From: an uncultured Prevotellaceae bacterium
GTDB lineage: Bacteria > Bacteroidota > Bacteroidia > Bacteroidales > Bacteroidaceae
Direction of reading: 5' to 3'
Length of the DNA: 30,441 bases
NCBI GenBank assembly: GCA_937877605.1
Contig: CALFJA010000043.1
Location: 1-30,441, forward strand
Positions 8,493-16,394 of this stretch are shown piece by piece. Within the stretch, counting starts at the first letter, position 1, and each line of letters begins with the position of its first letter. The notes beneath the pieces are model-generated. The model was not told the origin of the DNA, did no database searches, and saw only the letters and a list, made by a program, of their open reading frames with translations. The position numbers and the translations under genes are program-made.

Positions 8493-9329
8493 ATGAAAAC
8501 AATGAAATATTTATTCATGTTGGCTGCCGTGTTCATGTTTGCCGCATGTGTTGAGGACGAGGTCTACCAAGGACCATCTACCATTGTTTCTGTAACGACC
8601 TCCGTTGCCGCCCCGACTTCGTTCGACGATGTGGTTGTTACTGTAGTGATCGACGGCTTGCTGCCTACCGAATCCGTTGAACTGACCTACACCGTGAACG
8701 GACATGCCACCACGGTGCCCATGGTCGGAGCCAATAATGTCTACGCTGGCACCATTCCTGCCCAGGAGGATGGCACCACCGTCAGCTATTTCGTGAAGGT
8801 GCGCAACTCCGCAGGCTATGTGGCTGAGTCGCCCGTGAAGGAATACACCGTAGGAGACCTGCCGGCCGACTACACCAAACTGAAGTTGAACGAGCTCTAT
8901 GGCGCAGCAGCATCGGACGATGGCAAGTTCATAGAAATCTACAACAGCGGCGATGTTCCCATCAAGTTGAAGGATGTGATGCTCTATAAGGACGGAAGCC
9001 TGACCTGGACCGGTATTGCCGGTGAAGTGATTCCGGCACACGGCGTATGGGCTGTCGTAGGCGCAAAGGGTACCACCGAGCGCGGATTCTCCAGTGGTTT
9101 TTCCAACAAGAAGTCCGTACTGGTAGAACTCTACGACCCGAACAACAACAAGCTCGACACATTCCAGCGCGGCGAGGAAGGCACAGGCTGGGGCGACCAG
9201 TCGCTGGCGAAGGTTAGCGGCTCCTGGAGTCGCGTCCCGGACGGAAGCGGACAATGGAAGATAACCGACCCGACCTGCGGTGAGCTCAATGCAACATCGG
9301 GCGAGGATGACCCCACCGTCGTGCAGTAA
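8493..9329 (+). CDS. Lipoprotein with lamin-tail domain (LTD)
   Basis: A 278-residue predicted lipoprotein. The signal peptide ends in the lipobox FAAC with Cys19. Residues about 30-120 look like an Ig-like beta-sandwich (VELTYTVNGHATTVPM, VSYFVKVRNSAGYV). Residues about 130-275 match the lamin-tail domain: LKLNELYG, FIEIYNSGDVPIKLKDVMLY, HGVWAVVGAKGTT and ending GSWSRVPDGSG with the ITDPTCGELN tail. LTDs occur in many surface and nuclease-associated proteins, often as binding modules. It lies just after the OprO/P porin and is probably in the same transcript. No enzyme motif is present, so a binding role at the cell envelope is the safest guess. Confidence 0.85.
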   Translation: MKTMKYLFMLAAVFMFAACVEDEVYQGPSTIVSVTTSVAAPTSFDDVVVTVVIDGLLPTESVELTYTVNGHATTVPMVGANNVYAGTIPAQEDGTTVSYFVKVRNSAGYVAESPVKEYTVGDLPADYTKLKLNELYGAAASDDGKFIEIYNSGDVPIKLKDVMLYKDGSLTWTGIAGEVIPAHGVWAVVGAKGTTERGFSSGFSNKKSVLVELYDPNNNKLDTFQRGEEGTGWGDQSLAKVSGSWSRVPDGSGQWKITDPTCGELNATSGEDDPTVVQ

Positions 9330-9368
9330 AACACAGTATTAAAAAGCAGGACTTCGACAGTCGTTTTC

Positions 9369-9456
9369 CAACTGAGCCCCATTCGGGACATGAAAGCCGC
9401 CCAAACGCACGCTGTTTGGGGCTCAAACGGAGGCCGTTTGAGGCTTAGTTGTAACT
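9369..9456 (-). repeat. 22-bp-period array B (four units, reverse orientation)
   Basis: Read on the minus strand this 88-base stretch has the same plan as arrays A, C and D: an inverted first unit, CGTTTGAG, then CGTTTGGGCGGC, then a last unit running into GGAAAACGACT (complement of about 9358-9368). On the plus strand GTTTGGG/CGTTTGAG cores stand 22 bases apart (9413 and 9435). CTCAAACG and CGTTTGAG pair around a 5-base loop. The units are more diverged than in the other copies. It lies after the lamin-tail lipoprotein gene. Confidence 0.75.
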
Positions 9457-9559
9457 CGCTGGAACACAGCCATTTATAAAGAAGAAGCCGTTCGCGCTTA
9501 AAACGACTGCCAGTCCTACCTTAAAATAAAATAAGAGAACATATAAAAACCATAATACC

Positions 9560-10204
9560 ATGGCAAAAGAAGAATTGAAGATAGGCGAAATCTCGAAGCC
9601 CCGTTTCGAGTTCCGCAGCTTTGGCCGCTGCTTCTGCGACGCAGCCAAGCGCATGGCTCGCCTGAGCCAGCCCGTTCCCGAGAAAGTTTGGGAACGCCAT
9701 TCGACAGAAACCTACATTGTTTCCCGCACCAACGATGTGAACAACACCAAGATCCGCGACGGCAAGATGGACATCAAGACCTTCGTGCAGGCCGTTGACG
9801 GGCTGGAGCAGTGGAACCCCTTGATGAAGGGTGAGTTCCCGATTGCAAAGGAAGTGCTCGAGAACGATGTGTTCCCCGCATTCAAGGTGGAAGGCCTCCC
9901 CGTGCTCGACAAGCCGACATACACCCTCGAGGAGTTCCTCGGAATGATTGAGGCGCACCCCGACCTCCAGGCCGTCAAGGTGGAGAAGGTACGCTACGGA
10001 TACATGGTGAACGGCACCATCTGCGAAACCGGCGATGTCTACATCAACGGCGCACTGGTAAAGACCATCAATTCCGAGTCGACCGAGATTGAAGATATTA
10101 AGAAGACCATCGCCGATGTAGGTCTGGAAGGCGTTGAGAACATCAACTACCTGCAGGCCATCAAGCGTGTGATAGGCATGATTCGCAAACCTTTAGCAAA
10201 CTGA
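9560..10204 (+). CDS. Conserved protein, possibly CYTH-like
   Basis: A 214-residue soluble protein with no signal peptide or membrane segment. I do not recognise the family firmly. The middle (TETYIVSRTNDVNNTKIRDG, MDIKTFVQ, DGLEQWNPLMKGEFPI) reads like strands of CYTH/triphosphate-tunnel proteins, in which charged residues line a barrel. It also stands 7 bases before a clear CYTH gene, so the two are almost certainly co-expressed. The C-terminal third (VRYGYMVNGTICETGDVYIN, then IADVGLEGVENINYLQAIKR) may finish the barrel. A start at 9560 is the first ATG after the intergenic array. The CYTH link is inference; it could equally be an unrelated Bacteroidales-specific family. Confidence 0.6.
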   Translation: MAKEELKIGEISKPRFEFRSFGRCFCDAAKRMARLSQPVPEKVWERHSTETYIVSRTNDVNNTKIRDGKMDIKTFVQAVDGLEQWNPLMKGEFPIAKEVLENDVFPAFKVEGLPVLDKPTYTLEEFLGMIEAHPDLQAVKVEKVRYGYMVNGTICETGDVYINGALVKTINSESTEIEDIKKTIADVGLEGVENINYLQAIKRVIGMIRKPLAN

Positions 10205-10211
10205 TACGACT

Positions 10212-10682
10212 ATGGCACAGGAAATAGAAAGGAAGTTCCTCGTCAAGGGCGACTTCAAACCGGAAGTGTTCAAGCAGACACGCATCACCCAAGGCTACCT
10301 CAGCAGCGTCCCGGAGCGCACCGTTCGCGTCCGCGTAAAGGGTGAAAAGGGATTCATCACCATCAAGGGCATCGGCAACGAAAGCGGTGCATCGCGCTTC
10401 GAATGGGAAAAGGAAATTCCCGTGGAAGAGGTACGCGAACTGCTGAAGATATGCGAGCCCGGCGTGATTGACAAGACCCGCTACCTCGTTAAGAACGGAC
10501 CGTACACCTTTGAGGTGGACGAATTCTACGGCGATAACGACGGATTGACCGTGGCAGAGATTGAACTGCCCGACGAGAACGCCGCCTTCGAAAAGCCCGA
10601 ATGGCTCGGTGAGGAAGTAACAGGCGATGTCCGCTACTACAACTCCATGCTCATGAAGAATCCGTACAAGAACTGGAAGTAA
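10212..10682 (+). CDS. CYTH domain protein (triphosphate tunnel family)
   Basis: A 156-residue protein with the hallmark ExExK near the N-terminus (EIERK, residues 4-8). RVRVKGEKGFITIKG, ending DKTRYLV, the acidic strand FEVDEFYGDNDGLTVAEIEL and the terminal WLGEEVTGDVRYYNSMLM all fit the short bacterial CYTH proteins. The family binds a triphosphate with metal ions inside an eight-strand tunnel; members include thiamine triphosphatase-like, tripolyphosphatase and class IV adenylate cyclase enzymes. Inorganic tripolyphosphate or an organic triphosphate is a likely substrate, which fits the phosphate-related neighbours. It lies 7 bases after the preceding gene and is followed by a hairpin at 10712-10743. 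Confidence 0.92.
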   Translation: MAQEIERKFLVKGDFKPEVFKQTRITQGYLSSVPERTVRVRVKGEKGFITIKGIGNESGASRFEWEKEIPVEEVRELLKICEPGVIDKTRYLVKNGPYTFEVDEFYGDNDGLTVAEIELPDENAAFEKPEWLGEEVTGDVRYYNSMLMKNPYKNWK

Positions 10683-10711
10683 CCGTCTCCCACTCTTTTA
10701 TCATTCACTCA

Positions 10712-10750
10712 GGGGGTGCGTGGTCGCCCGATTGCGCACCCCCGTCTTTC
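10712..10750 (+). terminator. Hairpin, possible terminator after the CYTH gene
   Basis: GGGGGTGCG (10712-10720) pairs with CGCACCCCC (10735-10743) around a 14-base loop and is followed by gtctttcc, a poor T-tract. It lies 30 bases after the CYTH stop codon, so it may end or attenuate that transcript. Confidence 0.5.
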
Positions 10751-10867
10751 CAACGCCCGGGACTGCCGCCGTCCCACTCACACTGAGTGCCTGCCACCAT
10801 TAGGGAAAGGTGCTCCACCAGCATAGAAAACACCAACAATAACATAAACAAACAATCTATACATACC

Positions 10868-12565
10868 ATGAACGACCAGACCAATATCAGCAAGCCTTTC
10901 GACCCGCTGGACATGAACAACTACCGGATTGAAAAGTTGCCCAAGATGCAGAAGTCGGGATTCGAACGCTTCCTGCAGCGCATCGGCGCCCCGCTGGCAA
11001 TCCTCTCCTTCATCCTTATCTACTGGGTGATTGACATTCCGTTTATCAACCGCATCGACACCAACCCCCAGACAACGCAGCTCACCGAGTCGGCCCAGGA
11101 CCGCTACGGGCAGATAGCAAAGAAAGTAGAGAAGCAACTGCAGACGGACGATGCCCAGATGCAGCCCGCACAGATAGAGCAGACCGTCAAGCAGACCACG
11201 CACGACAAGTTCCTGCGCATCAACTACGCCATGCTTGCCATCTTCGTGGCTGCCATCATCCTGTGGATAACCGAGGCCATACCAAACTACCTCACCTCGC
11301 TCATGGTCATCCTGGGCATCGTACTGACCAACATCACCACCGACAAGACGGCCTATGCCCAGCTGGGACACCCCGTCATGTGGCTCAACATCTTGTCGTT
11401 CATACTGGCAAGCATGCTCGTCAAGACCCAGGTTGCCAAGCGCTTTGCCCTCTGGTTCGTGCTGAAGTTCGGCCGTAACGCCTCCGGCATCATCCTCAGT
11501 TTCATCGTCATCAATCTTGTCCTCTCGGCATTTATCTCCGCCACCACCGCAAAAGCAGCCATCCTCCTGCCCATCTTCATGGTCGTTGCCGCCATCTACG
11601 GAGCCACCGGCGGCGAGCACCGCAACAACTTCGGCCGCAACCTCATCCTGCAGAACCTCTTCCAGATCAACCTGGGCGCCAATGCCTTTCTCACCGGCTC
11701 TGGCGCAACCCTGCTGGCAGGCTCGCTCATTGCCGGAGCCATGGGCATCGGTGCCTTCAGCTACCAGGACTGGTTCAAGTGTGCCTTCCCGATGAACCTG
11801 CTGCTCATACTCATCGGCTGGTTCGTAGGATCGAAGATATTCTTCCCCCTCAGGAAAGAGGAGCGCGTACCGCAGATTGCCGGCGGTATGGAACGACTCC
11901 GTGAGGAACTCAACAAACTTGGAAAGATGCGGCTGGAGGAATGGAAGGCCGTGGCCATCTTTGTCTGCGTGCTCATCCTCTGGGCCACAGACAAGCAGCA
12001 TGGCATCAACCAGACGGCCGTCGCTTTCATGGGAGCGGTCATCGCCTTGCTGCCAGGCATCGGTGTGGTGAAGTGGAACGATGTAGACATTCCCTGGCAC
12101 CTGCTGCTCTTCTCGGCCGGTGCGTACACCCTCGGAGCCGGTCTCGATGCCACGGGGCTGCCCGGTACGCTCATAGATGCCCTTTTCAACAGCATTGGAA
12201 TCACCCAGGAGACGCCCTTCTGGATTCTGTACTTCATACTGACGGCCGGCATGCTCCTTTTTTCGCTGGTGTTCCAGTCGAAGACCATGCTCACCCTGAT
12301 ATTCGTCCCCATAGCAATCGGAGTGGCACAGAAGAACGGCTATCCCATCATGAGCCTCGCATTCCCCGTGGCCATGCTCGTCGGGCATGTCTATGTGCTC
12401 CCGTTCAACAGCAAGCCGGCAGCCTTGCTCTACACCACCAACCAGTACTCGTGGAGCGATACCTTCAAGTTCGGCATCACGATGATGTTCATCAGTTGGC
12501 TCACCATCATACTCTGGGGCGAGACCGTGCTGAAGTGGTTCGGCTACACCCAGGGAGTGTTTTGA
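10868..12565 (+). CDS. DASS/SLC13-family anion:Na+ symporter
   Basis: A 565-residue integral membrane protein with about 11-12 hydrophobic segments. LSAFISATTAKAAILLPIFM (about 220-239) corresponds to the first conserved SNT-type helix-pin region of the divalent anion:sodium symporter family, and NSKPAALLYTTNQYSW near the C-terminus to the second. LFSAGAYTLGAGLDATGLPG is also typical. Substrates in the family are C4/C6 dicarboxylates, sulphate or phosphate; the usual SNT triplet is altered here (SATTAKA), so the substrate cannot be read off. An unusually long hydrophilic loop of about 55 residues (61-118, rich in Gln and Asp) separates the first two membrane helices. MNDQTNISK at 10868 is preferred; an upstream in-frame ATG at 10787 would add an implausible hydrophilic leader. 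Confidence 0.88.
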   Translation: MNDQTNISKPFDPLDMNNYRIEKLPKMQKSGFERFLQRIGAPLAILSFILIYWVIDIPFINRIDTNPQTTQLTESAQDRYGQIAKKVEKQLQTDDAQMQPAQIEQTVKQTTHDKFLRINYAMLAIFVAAIILWITEAIPNYLTSLMVILGIVLTNITTDKTAYAQLGHPVMWLNILSFILASMLVKTQVAKRFALWFVLKFGRNASGIILSFIVINLVLSAFISATTAKAAILLPIFMVVAAIYGATGGEHRNNFGRNLILQNLFQINLGANAFLTGSGATLLAGSLIAGAMGIGAFSYQDWFKCAFPMNLLLILIGWFVGSKIFFPLRKEERVPQIAGGMERLREELNKLGKMRLEEWKAVAIFVCVLILWATDKQHGINQTAVAFMGAVIALLPGIGVVKWNDVDIPWHLLLFSAGAYTLGAGLDATGLPGTLIDALFNSIGITQETPFWILYFILTAGMLLFSLVFQSKTMLTLIFVPIAIGVAQKNGYPIMSLAFPVAMLVGHVYVLPFNSKPAALLYTTNQYSWSDTFKFGITMMFISWLTIILWGETVLKWFGYTQGVF

Positions 12566-12602
12566 ACAATAGCCGTTGGCCAATAACCCATAACCGTTGA
12601 GA
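12565..12602 (+). repeat. AATAGCC/CCAATAACC short repeat between genes
   Basis: The gap before the next gene carries acaatagcc, gccaataaccc and ataaccgttgag. A very similar stretch lies after cydB at 23127-23170. It fills almost the whole 47-base gap. Confidence 0.5.
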
Positions 12603-12612
12603 GAAATTACGA

Positions 12613-14007
12613 ATGATAAGTATCCAGCCGAAGATACACGACCAGCAGACCTTGGAGTTCAAGGTGGGCTACATCGCATCGAAGGGAACTGCCTACAACA
12701 GTTTTGAGATGAACACCTGGATTTACATCCCGGAGACCCTTGATGTGAACCGCCATACCTATCCGAAGGAAAGTTTCTACCGCGATGTCTTGTCCTATGT
12801 GCGGCTCATCACCCCCGACTATCCTCTCTCGGAACTGTCGTCCAAGTCGGCATTGCCCTTTGTCCGGCTGTCAAAGGCCTGCGAGTCGGTCAGCAACGGC
12901 CTTTCGCCGGAAAGCCGCGAGGCACTGGCCAGCGAGGTGAAGATGTTTGCCTCGATAGCCAAGAGTAGCATCCGTGATGCCTACAGGGAGGTGAGCAAGG
13001 CCCGCTCGGCCGGACAGATTGATGCTTTCGTCAGTGATATCCGTCACCTGCTGGAGAACTACCGCAGCCTGTTTCCCTGCGTTGTGGAGGCGCTGGACTA
13101 CGGAGACGAGTTCATCTCCAATGTAGTGGAGCAGCATGCCTATCACTTGCTGAAGGATTGCGGAGGTCGGACAGGGTCGCTGCAGCGGCTGCTGGCCGAC
13201 GAGCACGCCTATCGCATGAACCGGGGCTTCCTCTGCGTGGAGGTGGACAGCGCCGACAGCAACAGCCAGTTTCTCTATCATGCGGGGCAGCTGAAGAAGT
13301 ATATCGAGAGCAATCTCTACCTTCCGACCCACAAGCGCCGCAATGCCGTCTTTCTGGAGCAGGCCGTCTTCAGCCTGGCGGCAGGCCTTTCCATGGTGTT
13401 TGCCACGGTCATCTCCTTCGCTTTCCAGCAAACCTACGGCAACTTCACCCTGCCGTTCTTCATTGCGCTGGTCATCAGCTACATGTTCAAGGACCGTATA
13501 AAGGAGCTTGTCAGGATGTACTTCTCCACGCGGCTGAGTTCGCGGCTCTTCGACTATAAGATTCAGATTCGCGTAGGCAACCGCCAGGTGGGTCTCTGCA
13601 AGGAAGGTTTCGACTTTGTGCAGCCCGACAAGGTTCCGCGCAAGGTGCGTCTGGTGCGCAACCGCCACCGTCCGCTGGTCGTGGGAAAGGGAGTTGACGA
13701 GCAGGTCATACAGTATCGCAAGCGGGTGCACCTGAACCGTAAGGAGGTGAGCCGCCTCTCGCCCTATCCGCTCAAGGGTATCAACGACATTTTCCGCATC
13801 AACCTCTCCGAGTTCATGCGCAAGATGGACAATCCGGAGATACCGCTCTTTGCCCGTATCGACGACAGTCAGTTCAGCCAAATCTGCGGCGAGAAGGTCT
13901 ACTACCTGAATTTCGTCATCCAGCTGAAGTACGACAGCGAGATGCATTACCACCGCTACCGCATCTGTTTGAACCGTCAGGGAATCAAAAGCATTGAAAT
14001 CCGATAA
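12613..14007 (+). CDS. Unknown protein with two central membrane helices
   Basis: 464 residues; I do not recognise the family. Residues 1-245 are soluble and largely helical (SESREALASEVKMF-like region about 97-130, SDIRHLLENYRSLF 141-154). Two hydrophobic helices follow at about 246-270 (LEQAVFSLAAGLSMVFATVI) and 279-297 (FFIALVISYMF). The remaining 165 residues are rich in Arg and Lys (KVRLVRNRHRPLVVGKG) with beta character near the end. There is no signal peptide, so both ends probably face the cytoplasm with a short hairpin in the inner membrane. It follows the DASS transporter after 47 bases and precedes a lipoprotein gene by 14 bases. No catalytic motif is visible. Confidence 0.7.
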   Translation: MISIQPKIHDQQTLEFKVGYIASKGTAYNSFEMNTWIYIPETLDVNRHTYPKESFYRDVLSYVRLITPDYPLSELSSKSALPFVRLSKACESVSNGLSPESREALASEVKMFASIAKSSIRDAYREVSKARSAGQIDAFVSDIRHLLENYRSLFPCVVEALDYGDEFISNVVEQHAYHLLKDCGGRTGSLQRLLADEHAYRMNRGFLCVEVDSADSNSQFLYHAGQLKKYIESNLYLPTHKRRNAVFLEQAVFSLAAGLSMVFATVISFAFQQTYGNFTLPFFIALVISYMFKDRIKELVRMYFSTRLSSRLFDYKIQIRVGNRQVGLCKEGFDFVQPDKVPRKVRLVRNRHRPLVVGKGVDEQVIQYRKRVHLNRKEVSRLSPYPLKGINDIFRINLSEFMRKMDNPEIPLFARIDDSQFSQICGEKVYYLNFVIQLKYDSEMHYHRYRICLNRQGIKSIEIR

Positions 14008-14021
14008 AGACTTTTCCGAAT

Positions 14022-14429
14022 ATGACAGCCCGAAAACCTCACACATTCCACCTTCCTCCCTCCACCTTCCACCTTCTGTTAGGCCTGCTTCTGCTCTGTT
14101 CGTGCAGCAACCGCCGCTCGGTCAACATCCTCATATCCAACCCCACCGACGAGGTGCTCCGCCGTCAGGAGGTGTCCCTTTCCGTTGCCGAAGTGCAACG
14201 GCTGCTCCAGGTGAAGGGTGTCGACTCGCTTGTGCTGCTCAACGAGAAGAATGTAGCCGTCGACTATGTGGTCGACCGCAGGGCAGGACAGCTGCGCTTC
14301 ATGGTTCCCGTCATCATGTCTGTCTCGCAGAAGCAGTACACCCTCGGTACGGGCGAGCCCACACTGATGGACAACCTCTTCCGTTTCCGTGCCGAGAAGA
14401 TACAGGTTTCGGTCGGGAAAAAGCAGTAG
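14022..14429 (+). CDS. Small predicted lipoprotein of unknown function
   Basis: 135 residues with a lipobox LCSC (Cys28). The mature part (SVNILISNPTDEVLRRQEVS, SLVLLNEKNVAVDYVVDR, LRFMVPVIMSVSQKQYTL) resembles a single beta-sandwich domain, possibly like the N-terminal part of DUF4861-type proteins; that similarity is from memory and weak. The start of the signal peptide is encoded by a short repeat (ttccaccttcc type, 14046-14078), giving the odd PHTFHLPPSTFHLLL sequence. It lies 14 bases after the unknown membrane protein, so the two probably act together at the envelope. A later start within the repeat cannot be excluded. Confidence 0.65.
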   Translation: MTARKPHTFHLPPSTFHLLLGLLLLCSCSNRRSVNILISNPTDEVLRRQEVSLSVAEVQRLLQVKGVDSLVLLNEKNVAVDYVVDRRAGQLRFMVPVIMSVSQKQYTLGTGEPTLMDNLFRFRAEKIQVSVGKKQ

Positions 14430-14513
14430 GAAGCGTCTTTTTGCAACGCTTGTAACCTGCTGTTGTACAATGAGATAGGCTTATTTGCACACGACTGCCC
14501 TCCTGTGCAGTTC

Positions 14514-14601
14514 CAAAAGGGTCCCAAACGCATTCCGTTTGGGGCCCTTTTGATGTGCGTTTGGGTGGAAAACGGAGTGCGTTTGGGGCTTAAACGGAAA
14601 A
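14514..14601 (+). repeat. 22-bp-period array C (four units)
   Basis: CGTTTGGG cores start at 14536, 14558 and 14580, exactly 22 bases apart, after an inverted first unit at 14514. Units one and two form a 17-bp stem (14514-14530 with 14536-14552) with one G-T-type mismatch and a 5-base loop cattc. The array ends TTAAACGGAAAA. It lies in the 367-base gap between the lipoprotein gene and the efflux operon. Short open frames through it (repeated KRxPFG-like peptides) are artefacts of the repeat. Confidence 0.85.
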
Positions 14602-14750
14602 CAGGTGTTTGCCGCCCGATGGCAGGAGCCCTTCTCTTGTCTCCGGAGAAAGGCTTTCATAAGACAGGATTGCCGTACTGTTAACGCCTTTTTTAATAAT
14701 TATAAAGAAATAATAAGCAATTTTATTCCCTTCTTTTCAGGAGAAAAGAA

Positions 14751-14758
14751 TACCTTTG
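14751..14758 (+). promoter_or_regulatory. -7 element of the efflux operon promoter
   Basis: TACCTTTG matches TAnnTTTG and lies 38 bases before the TolC start codon. The expected TTG about 20 bases upstream is not present, so the promoter may be weak or activator-dependent. Confidence 0.55.
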
Positions 14759-14796
14759 TCGCACTGTATTGACAAACTATTGTAGTAAGAACAGAC

Positions 14797-16302
14797 ATGA
14801 CAAAGAAAATATTCTGCCGCTCCATGCTGCTCACCCTCCTTGCCGTTGTGCTCTGCGCCGTTCCTGCCGGAGCCCAGCGCACCCTCTCGCTCGACAGCTG
14901 CCGGGCGCTGGCGGTGGAGAACAACAAGCAGTTGAAGGTGGCACGGCTGAAGCAGGAAGTGGCACTCAACACCCGCAAGGCAGCGCGCACCAAGTACCTG
15001 CCCAAGGTCGATGTGATGGGTGGCTACGAATACACCAACCGTGAGGTCTCAATCCTGAATAACGACCAGAAGTATGCCCTGTCCAATGCCGGCAGCATGC
15101 TGGCCGGAAATGTAGGCGGCCGGGTGGGGCAGGCACTCACCGACATGGTGGCACAGGGCCTCATTTCGCCCCAGACAGCCCAATATCTGGGCACGGTGCT
15201 CTCGGAGCTCGGCGGGCATCTCGGACAGGCAGGCGACGCCGTGGGCCGTGACATCGTCAATGCCTTCCGCACCGACACCCGGAACATGTGGGCCGGAGCC
15301 GTCATGCTGCGCCAGCCGGTATTCATGGGAGGGGCAATCACGGCCGCAAACCGCATGGCCGACATCGGTGAAGAACTTGCCGGAAACCAGTACGAACTCC
15401 AGGCACAGAACACCCGCTACACCATCGACCAGACCTATTGGCTCGTCGTCTCCCTGCAACAGAAGCAGCAACTGGCAAGAAAGTACCTGGAACTGGTGAC
15501 AAAACTCGACAGCGACGTGCACAAAATGATTGACGAGGGCGTCGCCACCCGTGCCGACGGGCTGAAGGTGGATGTGAAGAAAAACGAGGCCGAACTTACC
15601 TTGACGCAGGCCGACGACGGAGTGGCACTCGCAAAGATGCTCCTCTGCCAGCTCTGCGGACTGCCGCTGGAAGAAGACATCGTGCTGACCTCCACACCGC
15701 AGCACGACGGTGGAGTGGTGGAACAGGTGCAGCCGGACGGCAACCTTGCCCAGAACCGGCCCGAACTGCGCATGTTGCAGAACGCACTCGACCTCAGCCT
15801 GCAGGCCACCAAGCTGGTACGCGCCGAATACCTTCCCCACATCGCCCTTACGGGAGGCTACCTCGTGTCCAATCCCAATGTCTACAACGGCTTCCAGCGT
15901 CGCTTTGCCGGCACATGGAATGTCGGCGTCCTGGTGCAGATGCCCCTCTGGAACTGGTTTGAGAGTTCCTATAAGGTACGCTCTTCCAAGGCTGCATCGG
16001 CCATCGCACAGACCGAACTCTACGACGCACAGGAGAAAATCAACCTCCAGGTGCAACAGTGCCGCTTCAAACTGAAGGAAGCACGCAAGCGGTATGCCAT
16101 GGCGCAGCAGAACATGAGCAGTGCGGAGGAAAACCTGCGGTGCGCGAATGTAGGCTTCCGGGAAGGCGTCATGGACTCGACCGATGTCATGGCGGCGCAG
16201 ACAGCCTGGCAGTCGGCCCACTCCATGAAGATAGACGCCGAGGTGGAGGTGGCCATGGCACAGCTCGAACTGGAGAAGTCGCTCGGCACGCTTACCTTCT
16301 GA
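14797..16302 (+). CDS. TolC-family outer membrane efflux protein
   Basis: 501 residues with a signal peptide at about 1-26 (ending PAGAQ). The mature chain shows the two TolC repeats of long amphipathic helices and short strands: LSLDSCRALAVENNKQLKVA near the N-terminus, TKYLPKVDVMGGYEY, MLRQPVFMGGA (first barrel half), then NRPELRMLQNALDLSLQATK, AEYLPHIALTGGYL, GVLVQMPLWNWFE and a final helical pair. Members form trimeric outer-membrane channels for multi-drug or export pumps. It is the first gene of a four-gene set with an HlyD-type adaptor and two ABC-2 permeases, so it probably forms their outer-membrane exit. A large insertion rich in Gly and Ala (about 100-155) sits before the first conserved strand pair. 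Confidence 0.93.
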   Translation: MTKKIFCRSMLLTLLAVVLCAVPAGAQRTLSLDSCRALAVENNKQLKVARLKQEVALNTRKAARTKYLPKVDVMGGYEYTNREVSILNNDQKYALSNAGSMLAGNVGGRVGQALTDMVAQGLISPQTAQYLGTVLSELGGHLGQAGDAVGRDIVNAFRTDTRNMWAGAVMLRQPVFMGGAITAANRMADIGEELAGNQYELQAQNTRYTIDQTYWLVVSLQQKQQLARKYLELVTKLDSDVHKMIDEGVATRADGLKVDVKKNEAELTLTQADDGVALAKMLLCQLCGLPLEEDIVLTSTPQHDGGVVEQVQPDGNLAQNRPELRMLQNALDLSLQATKLVRAEYLPHIALTGGYLVSNPNVYNGFQRRFAGTWNVGVLVQMPLWNWFESSYKVRSSKAASAIAQTELYDAQEKINLQVQQCRFKLKEARKRYAMAQQNMSSAEENLRCANVGFREGVMDSTDVMAAQTAWQSAHSMKIDAEVEVAMAQLELEKSLGTLTF

Positions 16303-16310
16303 AAAGGCAA

Positions 16311-16382
16311 TTCGTAAATACTAAATCCGTAAATCGTAAATCTGTAAATAGTAAATCCGTCAATTAGTAAATCCGTAAATCC
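16311..16382 (+). repeat. GTAAATCC-type short tandem repeat
   Basis: About eight copies of a 7-10 base unit related to gtaaatccgtaaatc fill the gap between the TolC and HlyD genes. A nearly identical run lies between DUF4492 and cydA (20257-20320). Confidence 0.8.
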
Positions 16383-16394
16383 CCATATCTTCCC

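Noticed and set aside
10778..12583. 601-codon minus-strand open frame opposite the DASS transporter
   Set aside because: The plus-strand protein has membrane helices and family motifs; the antisense product is His/Glu/Gly-rich nonsense without domain features.
14463..14684. 73-codon open frame through array C
   Set aside because: It only translates the 22-bp units (KRIPFG-like pieces). Similar frames through array D have the same cause.
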